This document shows, in pieces, positions 16,786-26,092 of a stretch of 62,734 nucleotides of DNA. The stretch's first letter is position 1, and every line of letters begins with the position of its first letter. Source of the stretch: an uncultured Lachnospiraceae bacterium (lineage in GTDB: Bacteria > Bacillota > Clostridia > Lachnospirales > Lachnospiraceae); assembly GCA_900316625.1 (NCBI GenBank), contig ONDO01000009.1:1-62734 (forward strand), given 5' to 3'. Made by a program: the position numbers and the translations under genes. The notes under the pieces were generated by a model, which saw only the letters and a program-made list of their open reading frames with translations, searched no databases and was not told the origin of the DNA.

Positions 16786-19326
16786 TTGCAATTAACTTTT
16801 AGGGAAAAAGGCTTAAAGAAGGAAACAAGAAGGAAAATTATGGTCCTTGTGATCACCTTTTTCCTTGCGCTTGCCTTCTTCTATATATGGATCAATCGCT
16901 CCAAGGTGGAAGATGTTTCGAAGATGGAGGCACCGACCTTACCGGTGGTAACGGTCAATACTTTAGGCACATCGCTTAACCGACTTCATGGTTATGTGAA
17001 CGAAATGGACTCTCTATATATGAGAGATGCGGTTGCACCGGTCGGTAAGGACCGTAGGCTGCCCCTGACCATAGATACCTATGGAAGACAGATCAGTTCG
17101 ATCTCTTATGAGATCAGGTCCCTTGATACCGAGAGAAAAATCTCGGAGGCTGATGTAAGTGAATTCAAAACCAATGGAGACCAGATTACAGCGGAACTTG
17201 AAGTTGCGAATCTGGTCGAAGACGATGAAGAAGTAATCTTCATTCTGAAAATCAAGTCGGAAGGCCAGACCATCCGCTATTACTCAAGAATCGTAATGAC
17301 AGATCCTGACATTCCTTCGAAATGCCTTACATTTGCACAAGAGTTCCACGAGATGGCACAGAATCGTGATGTGGAGGGCCTGTCGCCCTACATCGAAACG
17401 CAGGACAGCGATGATAGCTCCCAGCTCTATGATGTTACGATTCATTCAACGGCCAAGCAGGTTGCCTGGGGCGATTTCGATGGCAGCATGGTGGGAGAGC
17501 CTCTGAGAGAGCTGAAAGATATCTCGGATGATTATACAGCTCTGGTCTACTATTACGAGATGGAGCGCGCGGATGCTTCCGGAAGCAAGCAGCGCTTCCG
17601 TGTCGAGGAATACTTCAAGGTTCGCTATACTACGGATAAGATGTATCTTCTCGATTATGAGCGCACCATGCAGCAGGAATTAGATCCGGAACAACTGAAG
17701 ATCACAGATGGAATCTTCCCCTTGGGCCTGACCGATCGTAATGTAAACTATCTGTCCAATGAGACGGGTAATCTGGTTGCTTTCGTAAGCGATGGCAATC
17801 TCTATGAATATAACCAGAATACGGGCACGCTCGTGACGGTATTCTCCTTCGGAAAAGGCGATGATCCCCGGCTGCAGAACCAGGAGCATGACATCATGAT
17901 CCTGAATATCGATGAGACCGGAACCATGGATTATGTAGTCTATGGCTACATGAATGCAGGCGCGCATGAGGGTGTCTGCGGTACGGACCTCTATCATTAT
18001 GACAGTGGCATGGGCCGCAGCGTGGAACAGACCTTTATCGAGTCGACCAAGTCATATCAGATTCTGAAGGCTGGATTCTCAGATCTGATCTATGAATCAA
18101 CCAGCAATGTCTTCTACATTATCGTGGATGGTACCCTTCTGGGCGTGAACCTGGATACTCTGGAGACGACCGAGATCAAGACCCAGATGAGTAAGGAACA
18201 GTATGCTGTTTCCGGCTCCGGAAGATATTTCGCATGGATTGACACGAGGACCCCTGCAAACAAGATTCATGTCATGGATCTGGAAACGAAGAGCCAGATT
18301 GAAGTGAGCGGTGGAAGCGGAGAGTTGCTTCGTCCATTAGCCTTCATGGATGAGGATCTGGTCTATGGACTGGTGAAAGAAGAAGATATCGGTGCAGATG
18401 CCGTTGGAAGCACAATCTATCCTATGTATAAGGTTGTGATTGCCGGTGTTAGTGATGGCAATGCCGTGACCCTGAAGGAGTATCAGAAGGATGGCTTCTA
18501 TGTCGTTGATGCGGCAAAGGATTCCTATACACTCTACCTGTCCCGAGTGATTCGTGGGGAGAATGGATACCAGGATACAGCAGAGGATACCATCAAGGAT
18601 AGTGCCGGAGCGAAGAACAAGGCTGTGGATCTGGCGGTCGCAAGTGATCCGGTGCTGGGAACCGTTGTGAACTTCAATATGAAGAATTCAGATACCATTA
18701 CACCGAAGGTGAAGACTGCCGGACTGGTGAATGCATCGCAATCACGTATTATCATGGTCCACGCGGTGGATACCGAGACGGAATACTTTGTATATGTCGG
18801 TGAGAAAGTTGTCTATGCCGGATCAGATCTGACCAAGGCAATTACACTTGCAAATGATCAGATGGGACTGGTATTGGATAACAGCCAGACCTACATCTGG
18901 AAGAGAAGCAGAAGACCTTATGTGAATGCCTTCAATGGGCTGGAGATTGGCCAGCTGGATCAGAGTGCAGATGCGAGGTCGAGAGCGATCAGCGCACTTC
19001 TGAATTATGCAGGCGAGTCGGTGGACGTACATACATCCCTTTCGAGGGGAGAAACTCCACTTAGCGTGATTGAAAGCACTGCAAAGAACAAGCAGGTTCT
19101 GGATCTTACCGGACTTACCATGAATGAGATCCTCTACTTCATCTCGATCGGTAATCCGGTCTATACAGAATTGGCAGAGAACGGAGCAGTCCTCTTGGTC
19201 GGATATGATGCAACAGATATCTATATCTATCATCCGATGACCGGACAGATTACACATGAGAATAAGGCGGTAATAGAGCAAGAAATCCTTGCGGCTGGAA
19301 GTGTCTACATCTCATATGTTGGATGA
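16786..19326 (+). CDS. Membrane-anchored protein of unknown function with repeat-rich middle and degenerate C39-peptidase-like C-terminus
   Basis: I do not recognise a named family for the whole protein. TTG 16786 is the start: GGGAG lies 9 nt upstream. Residues about 20-36 form one membrane segment (IMVLVITFFLALAFFYIW), so the rest is probably outside the cell. The middle (about residues 300-620) has repeated short beta-strand patterns such as NLYEYNQNTGTLVTVF and YFAWIDTRTPANKIHVMDL, consistent with a beta-propeller-like fold. The last about 130 residues resemble the C39-type papain-like fold, ending with GNPVYTELAENGAVLLVGYD followed by IYIYHPMTG. The usual Cys (in a GCGPT-like motif) and His (in H-VVLVGYD) are absent, so it is probably catalytically dead. 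It is transcribed away from the LtaS-type gene and ends at a strong terminator. Confidence 0.75.
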   Translation: MQLTFREKGLKKETRRKIMVLVITFFLALAFFYIWINRSKVEDVSKMEAPTLPVVTVNTLGTSLNRLHGYVNEMDSLYMRDAVAPVGKDRRLPLTIDTYGRQISSISYEIRSLDTERKISEADVSEFKTNGDQITAELEVANLVEDDEEVIFILKIKSEGQTIRYYSRIVMTDPDIPSKCLTFAQEFHEMAQNRDVEGLSPYIETQDSDDSSQLYDVTIHSTAKQVAWGDFDGSMVGEPLRELKDISDDYTALVYYYEMERADASGSKQRFRVEEYFKVRYTTDKMYLLDYERTMQQELDPEQLKITDGIFPLGLTDRNVNYLSNETGNLVAFVSDGNLYEYNQNTGTLVTVFSFGKGDDPRLQNQEHDIMILNIDETGTMDYVVYGYMNAGAHEGVCGTDLYHYDSGMGRSVEQTFIESTKSYQILKAGFSDLIYESTSNVFYIIVDGTLLGVNLDTLETTEIKTQMSKEQYAVSGSGRYFAWIDTRTPANKIHVMDLETKSQIEVSGGSGELLRPLAFMDEDLVYGLVKEEDIGADAVGSTIYPMYKVVIAGVSDGNAVTLKEYQKDGFYVVDAAKDSYTLYLSRVIRGENGYQDTAEDTIKDSAGAKNKAVDLAVASDPVLGTVVNFNMKNSDTITPKVKTAGLVNASQSRIIMVHAVDTETEYFVYVGEKVVYAGSDLTKAITLANDQMGLVLDNSQTYIWKRSRRPYVNAFNGLEIGQLDQSADARSRAISALLNYAGESVDVHTSLSRGETPLSVIESTAKNKQVLDLTGLTMNEILYFISIGNPVYTELAENGAVLLVGYDATDIYIYHPMTGQITHENKAVIEQEILAAGSVYISYVG

Positions 19327-19354
19327 TTAGATAGATAATTAAATCAGGACATAA

Positions 19355-19384
19355 AAAACACCACGGTAGAAGCCGTGGTGTTTT
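19355..19384. terminator. Bidirectional terminator between the unknown membrane protein and prs
   Basis: A perfect 12-bp stem AAAACACCACGG (19355-19366) with CCGTGGTGTTTT (19373-19384), with T-runs usable on both strands. The two genes converge here. Confidence 0.9.
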
Positions 19385-19444
19385 CTTATACAGTAACGCA
19401 TGCAGCCTGTGCTGCCATGCATTAGATCACTCTGACTATAGGTA

Positions 19445-20623
19445 TTAGTGTTCAGCTCTGTACCTGCTAACAACCTTGTTGATTCTGCCATAAGGATTCA
19501 GAAGCTCGGACATGGATGCATCGTGGTTCAGAGTATCAATGATCAGTGCGATGTACTTGGCCATATCGCAGCTGATGTAGTAATCACGATCAAGGAGTTC
19601 CTGTCTCTGATAGGTCAGGTTGGTGGTTACGACACGATAGATGGTGCCTTCCTCAACAGCCTTATCGAAGGAATCCATACCGGAGGTGAAGAGGCCGAAG
19701 GTTGCGATAACGAATACGCGGTTTGCCTTGCGTCTCTTTAACTCTCTGGCAACATCAATCATGGATTCGCCAGAGGAGATCATATCATCAACAACGAATA
19801 CGTCCTTGCCTTCGAGGTCAGGACCAAGGAATTCATGAGCAACGATAGGATTACGACCATCTACAACGGTGGAGTAATCTCTTCTCTTATAGAACATACC
19901 CATATCAACACCAAGAACGGAAGCCATGTAAACAGCTCTCTGGGTTGCACCTTCGTCAGGGCTGACAATCATGAGATGATCATTATCGAGCTTTAAGTCA
20001 TCAACATTCCTGAGAATGTTCTTGATGAACTGATAGTAAGCAGGAACAGTCTCGAATCCGTGAAGAGGAATGGAGTTCTGAACGCGGGGATCGTGTGCAT
20101 CGAAGGTGATGATATTATCGACGCCCATGTCAATCAGCTCCTGAAGAGCAAGAGCGCAGTCGAGGGACTCACGTCCGGATCTCTTGTGCTGACGGCTCTC
20201 ATAGAGGAAAGGCATGATGACGTTGATACGATGTGCCTTGCCGGTAGCTGCAGCGATGACACGCTTCAGATCCTGATAGTGGTCATCCGGAGAGTAGTGG
20301 TTCTGCATACCGCAGAGCTTGTAGGTCATGCTCCAGTTGGTGACATCGGTCATGAGATACAGATCAAGACCACGAACAGACTGATTGATGATGGACTTTG
20401 CTTCGCCGGATCCGAAACGGGGGTTCTCAGCTTTGATGATGTAAGAATGATCGTTCTTGAATGAGGAATTGCCTGCATCGATATCGAGATCGAGCGGTCT
20501 CTCGGATCTCCAGTCAAGCAGGTAATCATTTGCTTCCTGACCCTGTCCAGCGAAGCTCTTCATGGTCACAAGACCCAGAGGGGCTACGGGATGTGTGTTG
20601 GATAACAGGTTGTCGTTATGCAT
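19445..20623 (-). CDS. prs: Ribose-phosphate pyrophosphokinase (PRPP synthetase)
   Basis: The enzyme moves a diphosphate from ATP to ribose 5-phosphate and makes PRPP, the precursor for purines, pyrimidines, histidine, tryptophan and NAD. The PRPP-binding loop VVDDMISSGESM is clear, as are DAHDPRVQNSIPLHGFE and the flexible-loop region YKRRDYS. At 392 residues it is longer than the common 315-residue enzymes because of an N-terminal extension, a form I associate with Clostridia. GGAGG lies 8-9 nt upstream of ATG 20623. It is the last gene of a dnaD-dnaI-prs run, only 20 bp after dnaI, so it probably shares that transcript. Confidence 0.93.
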   Translation of the reverse strand: MHNDNLLSNTHPVAPLGLVTMKSFAGQGQEANDYLLDWRSERPLDLDIDAGNSSFKNDHSYIIKAENPRFGSGEAKSIINQSVRGLDLYLMTDVTNWSMTYKLCGMQNHYSPDDHYQDLKRVIAAATGKAHRINVIMPFLYESRQHKRSGRESLDCALALQELIDMGVDNIITFDAHDPRVQNSIPLHGFETVPAYYQFIKNILRNVDDLKLDNDHLMIVSPDEGATQRAVYMASVLGVDMGMFYKRRDYSTVVDGRNPIVAHEFLGPDLEGKDVFVVDDMISSGESMIDVARELKRRKANRVFVIATFGLFTSGMDSFDKAVEEGTIYRVVTTNLTYQRQELLDRDYYISCDMAKYIALIIDTLNHDASMSELLNPYGRINKVVSRYRAEH

Positions 20624-20643
20624 GGATATTTCTCCTCCTGATA

Positions 20644-21654
20644 TTAGGTTGCGGGTGTATTATTAAATTTTCGCTGAAGACGAATATCGTCACCGAAAAG
20701 TTTAATCAGAGTATAATTTCCAAGCGTTCTGGAGAATATGCGCTCATCATAGCGCTCCTTCAAATCCGCCAATGACAAATTAGTCGTCAGAATGGTCGGA
20801 TGTTTGCGAATCAGTCGCTCGTTAAGAATAGCGAACAACTGGGAACGTGTAAAGTTATTAGATAATTCTGTTCCAATATCATCGAGAATGAGTAAGTCAC
20901 AATTAAGGAGATTCTCATAGTCTTCATCGGAATGATCATCCGGGTCGTGAGAGAAGGTATGCTTCTCTACCAGGTCGAAAAACTGGAAGGCGGTAAAATA
21001 GATTACAGGATAGCCCTGATCTAAAAGGGCACGAGCAATGCAGTTGGCAAGGAAGGTTTTTCCCATACCGGTTTCACCATAGATTAAGAGATTATCGTCC
21101 TGACCCTTTCCAAACTGGCTCACGAAACGTTTGGCAACGGCCAAGCCGTTAGCGGCAGCCTCCCTGGGAGAGATACGATCGGAGCCATCCTTTGTAGCGG
21201 CAGAATAGTAGTCGATATTAAAATCATCGAAGGACCCGGATTCCAGCATCTTGGTCAGATGAGACTGGTGATAGACCAGATTGATCTCGGCTTGACGGAA
21301 GCAATGGCACTTCTTCCCTTGAATGTAGCCGGTGTCCTTACAATCCGGACAACGATAGGGAATCTGAAGAAAGTCCTCCGGGAAGCCATTTGCCTTCATG
21401 AGTGCCTGTTTTTCGTCTACCAGTAAGCGGACACGACGATCGACTTCCTGGTCGAGGCGTTCACTATGACCGGATTCGATCATCTCCATAGCTACTTCCA
21501 GAGAGACATCCGCAATTTTCTGGTCAATTTCCTTAAGCTGAGGAAGCTTACGATAGAGTTCTTCGGTTCTCTGGACTTCAATCTGACGATCGAGAAGCTG
21601 TTGAGCATCGTAATCACGCATAATCTGATTGTATTGTGAATTGGAAAGTGGCAT
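20644..21654 (-). CDS. dnaI: Primosomal protein DnaI/DnaC-type helicase loader
   Basis: This AAA+ ATPase loads the replicative helicase onto single-stranded DNA at the origin and at restart sites. It has an N-terminal region with a likely coiled coil, a zinc-binding motif CPDCKDTGYIQGKKCHC near residues 105-125, Walker A GETGMGKT (193-200), Walker B LLILDDIGTE, and a C-terminal sensor region with SRTLGNYTLIKLFGDD. Length (336 aa) and zinc motif fit DnaI rather than transposon-borne IstB. It lies directly after dnaD with an 18-bp gap. Confidence 0.9.
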   Translation of the reverse strand: MPLSNSQYNQIMRDYDAQQLLDRQIEVQRTEELYRKLPQLKEIDQKIADVSLEVAMEMIESGHSERLDQEVDRRVRLLVDEKQALMKANGFPEDFLQIPYRCPDCKDTGYIQGKKCHCFRQAEINLVYHQSHLTKMLESGSFDDFNIDYYSAATKDGSDRISPREAAANGLAVAKRFVSQFGKGQDDNLLIYGETGMGKTFLANCIARALLDQGYPVIYFTAFQFFDLVEKHTFSHDPDDHSDEDYENLLNCDLLILDDIGTELSNNFTRSQLFAILNERLIRKHPTILTTNLSLADLKERYDERIFSRTLGNYTLIKLFGDDIRLQRKFNNTPAT

Positions 21655-21672
21655 ATCTCGTCCTTATCCTCA

Positions 21673-22833
21673 CTAATTGGATTTCAGAAGCTTATCTTCT
21701 AAACTCTCCAGATCGCTTTCGCTATAACCGCGCTCGTGGAAATTCTTGTGTCCCTTATTTGTGTCATTACTGGTCTTGTTGACCTTAGGTCTCTTCTTAT
21801 CAAGCAAAAGGATGTCATTCATGGAATGGACTCCAGAATCAAACCATGATTTAAGAACTCGGTCGGCGTACGGAAAACTAACCTTTCCGGTGCCTGCGAT
21901 TGCTCGCTCACACGCTTCCTGGATGATTTCGTTGGAGAAACCATATTCTTTGATCCAGCGCTCTAAGAACTCTTCCTCCCTGCGGGTCAATGCACGATTA
22001 TTGATACCGAAGGAACGAAGGACACCATAGTAAGCCTGAGAATGAATCGAATCTTCGGCTCTCGCTTCGCGCTCTGTAGTGATTCCTTTCTTCTTCCAGG
22101 AGAGAGCAATGGTATTCATATAATGAAGACTGGGGTGACTGGTGCTGACGCAATGTTCCACCAGATAATCAATCAGATCTTCAGACATACCAAGAGTATA
22201 TTTCCAGAAGAGGACATATTCACAGTCTGACTGTCTGAGAGGCTTGCCAATATACTGCTCTACGATATAGAGAAGCTCCTTGGTATCTTCTTCTTTGACC
22301 ATGGCACTCTTCTCTTCACGGGTGAAGGAAGGCTTCTCAGGGAGAACCGGCTCCGCTTCCTCTGGCTCTTCTTCAGCGGTCGAAGGAAGAGAAGTACTCA
22401 TAGATTCATCTCTGGATGTAGTAACCGGTGCAGCCTTATTTCCTCCTTCGGAAATAGAGGGCTCATCCATAGGCTTTGCCATTGCAGAAAGGTCATGGCT
22501 TACATGGATGGAGAGGTTTTTAATGTGTGCCTCGTCCGGATCTAACATACAGATGCCAACAGGATTTGCTTTGGCATCGTATTCCATGCGCAGAAGCCCC
22601 TTTTCTTCCCAATAGAGAAGGGCTTTACGAATGTCTCGCTCAGTATGGTCAAGCTGGTCTGCCATTCTCTGAAGAGAAAAGGCTGCTTGAGGCAGAGTAA
22701 GTGCACGAAGTAGGTATAGATAGATTTTAACGTATTCTCCATCGGCGTCCGTCATATAGGAATCGATGAAAGTATTTGAAATGCACGTCACCTGCTTGGG
22801 CCCGGAGGTGTGCAAAGTAATAGTATCTGGCAT
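21673..22833 (-). CDS. dnaD: DnaD/DnaB-type replication initiation protein
   Basis: DnaD-type proteins remodel origin DNA and recruit the helicase loader. ATG 22833 (MPDTITLHTSG) is chosen because GGGGAGG ends 6 nt upstream; the in-frame ATG 22848 lies at that site itself. Residues 25-90 form a winged-helix-like N-terminus (YLYLLRALTLPQAAFSLQRMADQLDHTERDIRKAL is seen in parts), a low-complexity acidic linker follows (about 120-165), then two DnaD-like alpha-helical segments around LLYIVEQYIGKPL and YGVLRSFGINNRALTRREEEFLERW. The presence of dnaI next to it supports the call. Two DnaA boxes lie in its upstream region. Confidence 0.88.
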   Translation of the reverse strand: MPDTITLHTSGPKQVTCISNTFIDSYMTDADGEYVKIYLYLLRALTLPQAAFSLQRMADQLDHTERDIRKALLYWEEKGLLRMEYDAKANPVGICMLDPDEAHIKNLSIHVSHDLSAMAKPMDEPSISEGGNKAAPVTTSRDESMSTSLPSTAEEEPEEAEPVLPEKPSFTREEKSAMVKEEDTKELLYIVEQYIGKPLRQSDCEYVLFWKYTLGMSEDLIDYLVEHCVSTSHPSLHYMNTIALSWKKKGITTEREARAEDSIHSQAYYGVLRSFGINNRALTRREEEFLERWIKEYGFSNEIIQEACERAIAGTGKVSFPYADRVLKSWFDSGVHSMNDILLLDKKRPKVNKTSNDTNKGHKNFHERGYSESDLESLEDKLLKSN

Positions 22834-22864
22834 GTATATCCTCCCCAAATTAGTTGCGGAGGTG

Positions 22865-22893
22865 ATTATAGCATAATAAATTTACGCTGAAAA
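22865..22893 (-). promoter_or_regulatory. Promoter of dnaD-dnaI-prs
   Basis: On the minus strand, TATAAT (22865-22870) preceded by TGC (extended -10), with TTTTCA 17 bp upstream. It lies about 30 bp before the dnaD start. Confidence 0.65.
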
Positions 22894-22938
22894 CCTCGGA
22901 GACCTTGTAAAATAGGCACTTTGCGCAAGGAATAATAT

Positions 22939-22956
22939 TGTGGAGAATGTGGATAA
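22939..22956 (-). promoter_or_regulatory. Two adjacent DnaA boxes upstream of dnaD
   Basis: The minus strand reads TTATCCACA (22948-22956, a perfect consensus DnaA box) directly followed by TTCTCCACA (22939-22947, one mismatch), in the same orientation without a gap. They lie about 70-85 bp upstream of the dnaD -10 box. Confidence 0.55.
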
Positions 22957-22983
22957 GTGCGGAAAAGCACGTAAATCCATCAT

Positions 22984-23029
22984 AAAAAATCCACATTCAC
23001 CTGTCCCGATTCGGGACAGGAAAATGTGG
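22984..23029 (-). terminator. Terminator of murC
   Basis: On the minus strand an outer CCACATT/AATGTGG stem (23023-23029 with 22991-22997) encloses a perfect inner stem of CCTGTCCCGA with TCGGGACAGG and is followed by a T-run. Confidence 0.9.
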
Positions 23030-23043
23030 GTAAAGTTGATAAC

Positions 23044-24426
23044 TTACTTTTTGAGCAGGTCTTCGCCGACATTTACAATGTTTCCGGCACCCATAGTTAT
23101 CAACACATCACCGTTTGTAAGATTTTTTTTCAAATAATCTTCCATCTCGGAGAATGTGTGGAAATAATGACAGGGTTTGCCATGCTTTTCCACTCTGACA
23201 CGAATGTCATCGGAACTAACACCATAGATATCCTGCTCACGCGCAGCGTAGATTTCAGCCAAAAGAACTTCGTCGGCAATCGAGAGTGCCCTTCCAAAGT
23301 CATCTAAAAAGGCCTTGGTTCTGGTATAGGTGTGAGGCTGGAAAGCCACGATTAATCTCTTGTGAGGATAATGCAAAGCTGCCTGAAGAGAAGCGGTAAT
23401 CTCGGTAGGATGGTGTGCATAATCATCGATAATGACAGCACCATTGTCGAGTTTTCCCTTGTACTCAAAGCGGCGATCAGCACCGGAGAAAGCAGCGAGT
23501 CCTTCTTCAATGGATTCATAGGAGATCCCCATGGCACGAAGAACTGCCATAGCTGCAAGCGCATTGCCAATATTATGATGACCGGGAACATGAAGATGGA
23601 TTCTGCCAAGTCTTTCACCGAATGCGACGGGAACGAAGGAAGGATTCCCAAGTGCATCGTATTCGATATCGACAGGATAGTAGTCTTCCCTATCTGCAAA
23701 TCCATAAGTAACCACCTTGCAGTGAAGGCCGTCCGTGATCTCCTTTACGTTCGGGATCTCACCGTTAACAACGAGAAGACCATTCTCTGAGGTGTTGCCG
23801 GCAAACTTATGAAAAGACTTTCGTTCGTTTTCAAGGTTCTTGAAATAGTCCAGATGTTCTGCATCGATATTCAGAATGATGGAGTACTTCGGATAGAAAG
23901 AGAGGAAGCTATCGGTATATTCACACGCTTCCGTGACAAAAGTCTTGCTATGGCCAACGCGAACGTTGGAGTGGATCGGCTTAAAGATGGCTCCAACAGA
24001 AATGGTTGGATCTGCATTTTCCTGAAGGAGAACCTGCGAAATCATGGAAGTAGTGGAAGTTTTGCCGTGCGTTCCGCTGATAGCAACAGATTCCTCGAAG
24101 TGCTTCATGATGGCACCGAGAAGTTCTGCGCGGGTCATCATGGTTTTACCACTTGCTTTGGCTGCAAGGAATTCAGGATTGTCCGGATGGATTGCTGCGG
24201 TATATACGAAGATATCGGTAGAAGGGTCGACATTCTCAGCTGCCTGAGGGTAGCGAATGCAAGCGCCCTTGGCTTCAAGGCTTTTTGTGAGTTCGCTTTC
24301 CTGGCGGTCGGAACCTGTTACTTTGAATCCTCGTTCTAAGAGAATCTCTGCCAGACCGCTCATGGAAATACCACCAATACCTATAAAATGAACCGATTGC
24401 GGTTCGGATAAATCAAAATCATACAT
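23044..24426 (-). CDS. murC: UDP-N-acetylmuramate--L-alanine ligase
   Basis: MurC adds L-alanine to UDP-MurNAc, the first peptide step of peptidoglycan synthesis in the cytoplasm. The protein starts with a Rossmann-like VHFIGIGGISMSG, has the ATP loop GTHGKTST near residue 105, the central Mur-ligase residues (ACEYTDSF, LNIDAEHLDYF) and the C-terminal DDYAHHPTEI and FQPHTYTRTK motifs. ATG 24426 is chosen: AAGGAG is well spaced upstream, and the predicted transcription start of the consensus promoter falls at about 24452, so the longer start at 24453 could not be used from it. It is transcribed away from glgC. Confidence 0.95.
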   Translation of the reverse strand: MYDFDLSEPQSVHFIGIGGISMSGLAEILLERGFKVTGSDRQESELTKSLEAKGACIRYPQAAENVDPSTDIFVYTAAIHPDNPEFLAAKASGKTMMTRAELLGAIMKHFEESVAISGTHGKTSTTSMISQVLLQENADPTISVGAIFKPIHSNVRVGHSKTFVTEACEYTDSFLSFYPKYSIILNIDAEHLDYFKNLENERKSFHKFAGNTSENGLLVVNGEIPNVKEITDGLHCKVVTYGFADREDYYPVDIEYDALGNPSFVPVAFGERLGRIHLHVPGHHNIGNALAAMAVLRAMGISYESIEEGLAAFSGADRRFEYKGKLDNGAVIIDDYAHHPTEITASLQAALHYPHKRLIVAFQPHTYTRTKAFLDDFGRALSIADEVLLAEIYAAREQDIYGVSSDDIRVRVEKHGKPCHYFHTFSEMEDYLKKNLTNGDVLITMGAGNIVNVGEDLLKK

Positions 24427-24458
24427 AAGGATACTCCTTCGAATTAAGTCCAATCTGC

Positions 24459-24487
24459 ATTATAGGGAGCGAATTCCTCATTGTCAA
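24459..24487 (-). promoter_or_regulatory. Consensus promoter of murC
   Basis: On the minus strand a perfect TTGACA (24482-24487), 17-bp spacer and perfect TATAAT (24459-24464). This is the strongest promoter-like sequence in the window. Confidence 0.9.
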
Positions 24488-24740
24488 AGTTGTTACAGAT
24501 ATTTTTCATTTTCGAATCAAAGGATCGATAATTATTCTCACTTACAATTGCAGATTCGTGGATGGTAAAGATGACAATTTTGAAGAATTCCATTGAAAAA
24601 TGGGCGAATTTGATGAAGTTTTTTAGATTCTGAGACAGTATGGTGTGCGGACACAACTCAATGAAAAGTGGGTTTCTATAATATTTAGTGTGAAAAGTAT
24701 CAAAAAACTTGGCAAAAACAATGAAATAATTGGTAAATAA
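24488..24740. other. AT-rich intergenic region between murC and glgC
   Basis: About 250 bp of AT-rich DNA between divergent promoters. I see no gene or stable RNA. It contains one copy of GGACACAACT (24649-24658), the reverse complement of a motif repeated before pth, and an isolated TATAAT near 24676 without a good -35. Confidence 0.5.
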
Positions 24741-24771
24741 TTGCAACCCATTTAAATTGTTATGATATAAT
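24741..24771 (+). promoter_or_regulatory. Promoter of glgC-glgD
   Basis: TGATATAAT (TATAAT at 24766-24771) is an extended -10. A TTGCAA at 24741-24746 is possible as -35 with a long 19-bp spacer. Confidence 0.55.
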
Positions 24772-24821
24772 CTAGTTACTATAACTAACGCGATGTACGG
24801 ACTGAAATGAGGTGACCGGAT

Positions 24822-26090
24822 ATGGGCAGTAAAGAAATGATTGCCATGTTACTTGCCGGCGGACAGGGGAGCCGCCTGGGGGTATTGACATCGGACATGG
24901 CAAAGCCGGCGGTGGCATTCGGCGGCAAATATCGAATTATCGACTTTCCCCTATCTAATTGTATTAACTCGGGAATTGACACGGTCGGTGTACTGACCCA
25001 GTATCAGCCTTTGGTACTGAATTCCCACATCGGCATTGGTGTGCCGTGGGATCTGGACCGCAATAATGGCGGTGTCAGCGTCCTGCCGCCCTATGAGAAG
25101 TCGGATGATGCCAACTGGTATTCCGGCACGGCGAACGCAATCTACCAGAACCTGCAGTATATCGAGCGCTACGATCCTGATTATGTCTTGATTCTCTCCG
25201 GAGATCATATCTATAAGATGGATTATGAGGCTATGCTTGATTTCCATAAGCAGAATAATGCCGACGTTACCATTGCAGCAATTCCGGTGCCGATTGAAGA
25301 AGCAAGTCGTTTCGGTGTCGTTATTACAGACGACGAAAAGCGGATTACAGAATTCGAGGAGAAACCGGAACATCCCAGATCCAATCTGGCATCCATGGGT
25401 ATCTATATCTTCAGCTGGAAGGTATTAAAAGAAGCCCTGGTTGAGTTGAAGGATCAGTCTAACTGCGACTTCGGTAAGCATATCATTCCTTATTGCCACA
25501 ACCTTGGAATGCGTATCTTCGCATACGAGTTCAATGGCTACTGGAAGGATGTAGGAACACTTGGATCCTATTGGGAAGCCAATATGGAACTGGTAGACCT
25601 GATTCCTGAATTCAATCTCTATGAAGAATTCTGGAAGATCTATACCAAGCAGGATATGCTCGAGCCTCAGTTCATATCTTCTACCGCTCATATAGAGCGT
25701 GCCATTATAGGCGCAGGAGATCAGATCTCCGGAGACGTCGAGAATTCGGTTCTCGGTTCTGGAGTTGTGATTGAAGAGGGAGCGGTTGTCCGTGACTCTA
25801 TCATTATGAAAGATGTTCATATTGCAAAGGGCTGTGTCATCGAGAAAGCAATTCTCGCAGACGGAACCACAGTTGGTGAGAATACCAAGATTGGTGTCGG
25901 ACAAGAAGCACCCAGCAAGCTGAACGAGAAGGTATATGCCTTCGGCCTCGCAACCATTGGTGCAGGTTCAGAGATTCCTGCGAATGTTGAGATCGGCAAG
26001 AATACAGCAATTCATGGCAAGACAGAGATAAGCGACTATCCGGAGGGAGTTCTGGAGAGTGGCGGCTACATTATTAAGGCAGGTGAGTGA
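24822..26090 (+). CDS. glgC: Glucose-1-phosphate adenylyltransferase, catalytic subunit
   Basis: GlgC makes ADP-glucose from glucose 1-phosphate and ATP, the committed step of glycogen synthesis. The N-terminal nucleotidyltransferase signature is intact ([20 protein letters not shown], then [12 protein letters not shown]), as are [10 protein letters not shown] (metal Asp) and [10 protein letters not shown]. The C-terminal third shows hexapeptide-repeat beta-helix patterns ([21 protein letters not shown] and similar). At 422 residues it has normal length. GAGGTGA lies 8 nt before ATG 24822. The stop lies 2 bp before the glgD start; the two subunits are expected to form a mixed enzyme, as described for Firmicutes. 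Confidence 0.96.
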   Translation: MGSKEMIAMLLAGGQGSRLGVLTSDMAKPAVAFGGKYRIIDFPLSNCINSGIDTVGVLTQYQPLVLNSHIGIGVPWDLDRNNGGVSVLPPYEKSDDANWYSGTANAIYQNLQYIERYDPDYVLILSGDHIYKMDYEAMLDFHKQNNADVTIAAIPVPIEEASRFGVVITDDEKRITEFEEKPEHPRSNLASMGIYIFSWKVLKEALVELKDQSNCDFGKHIIPYCHNLGMRIFAYEFNGYWKDVGTLGSYWEANMELVDLIPEFNLYEEFWKIYTKQDMLEPQFISSTAHIERAIIGAGDQISGDVENSVLGSGVVIEEGAVVRDSIIMKDVHIAKGCVIEKAILADGTTVGENTKIGVGQEAPSKLNEKVYAFGLATIGAGSEIPANVEIGKNTAIHGKTEISDYPEGVLESGGYIIKAGE

Positions 26091-26092
26091 TC

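Noticed and set aside
22939-22956. Chromosomal origin of replication
   Set aside because: Only two DnaA boxes are seen, there is no dnaA-dnaN pair and no long AT-rich unwinding region, so local regulation is the better reading.
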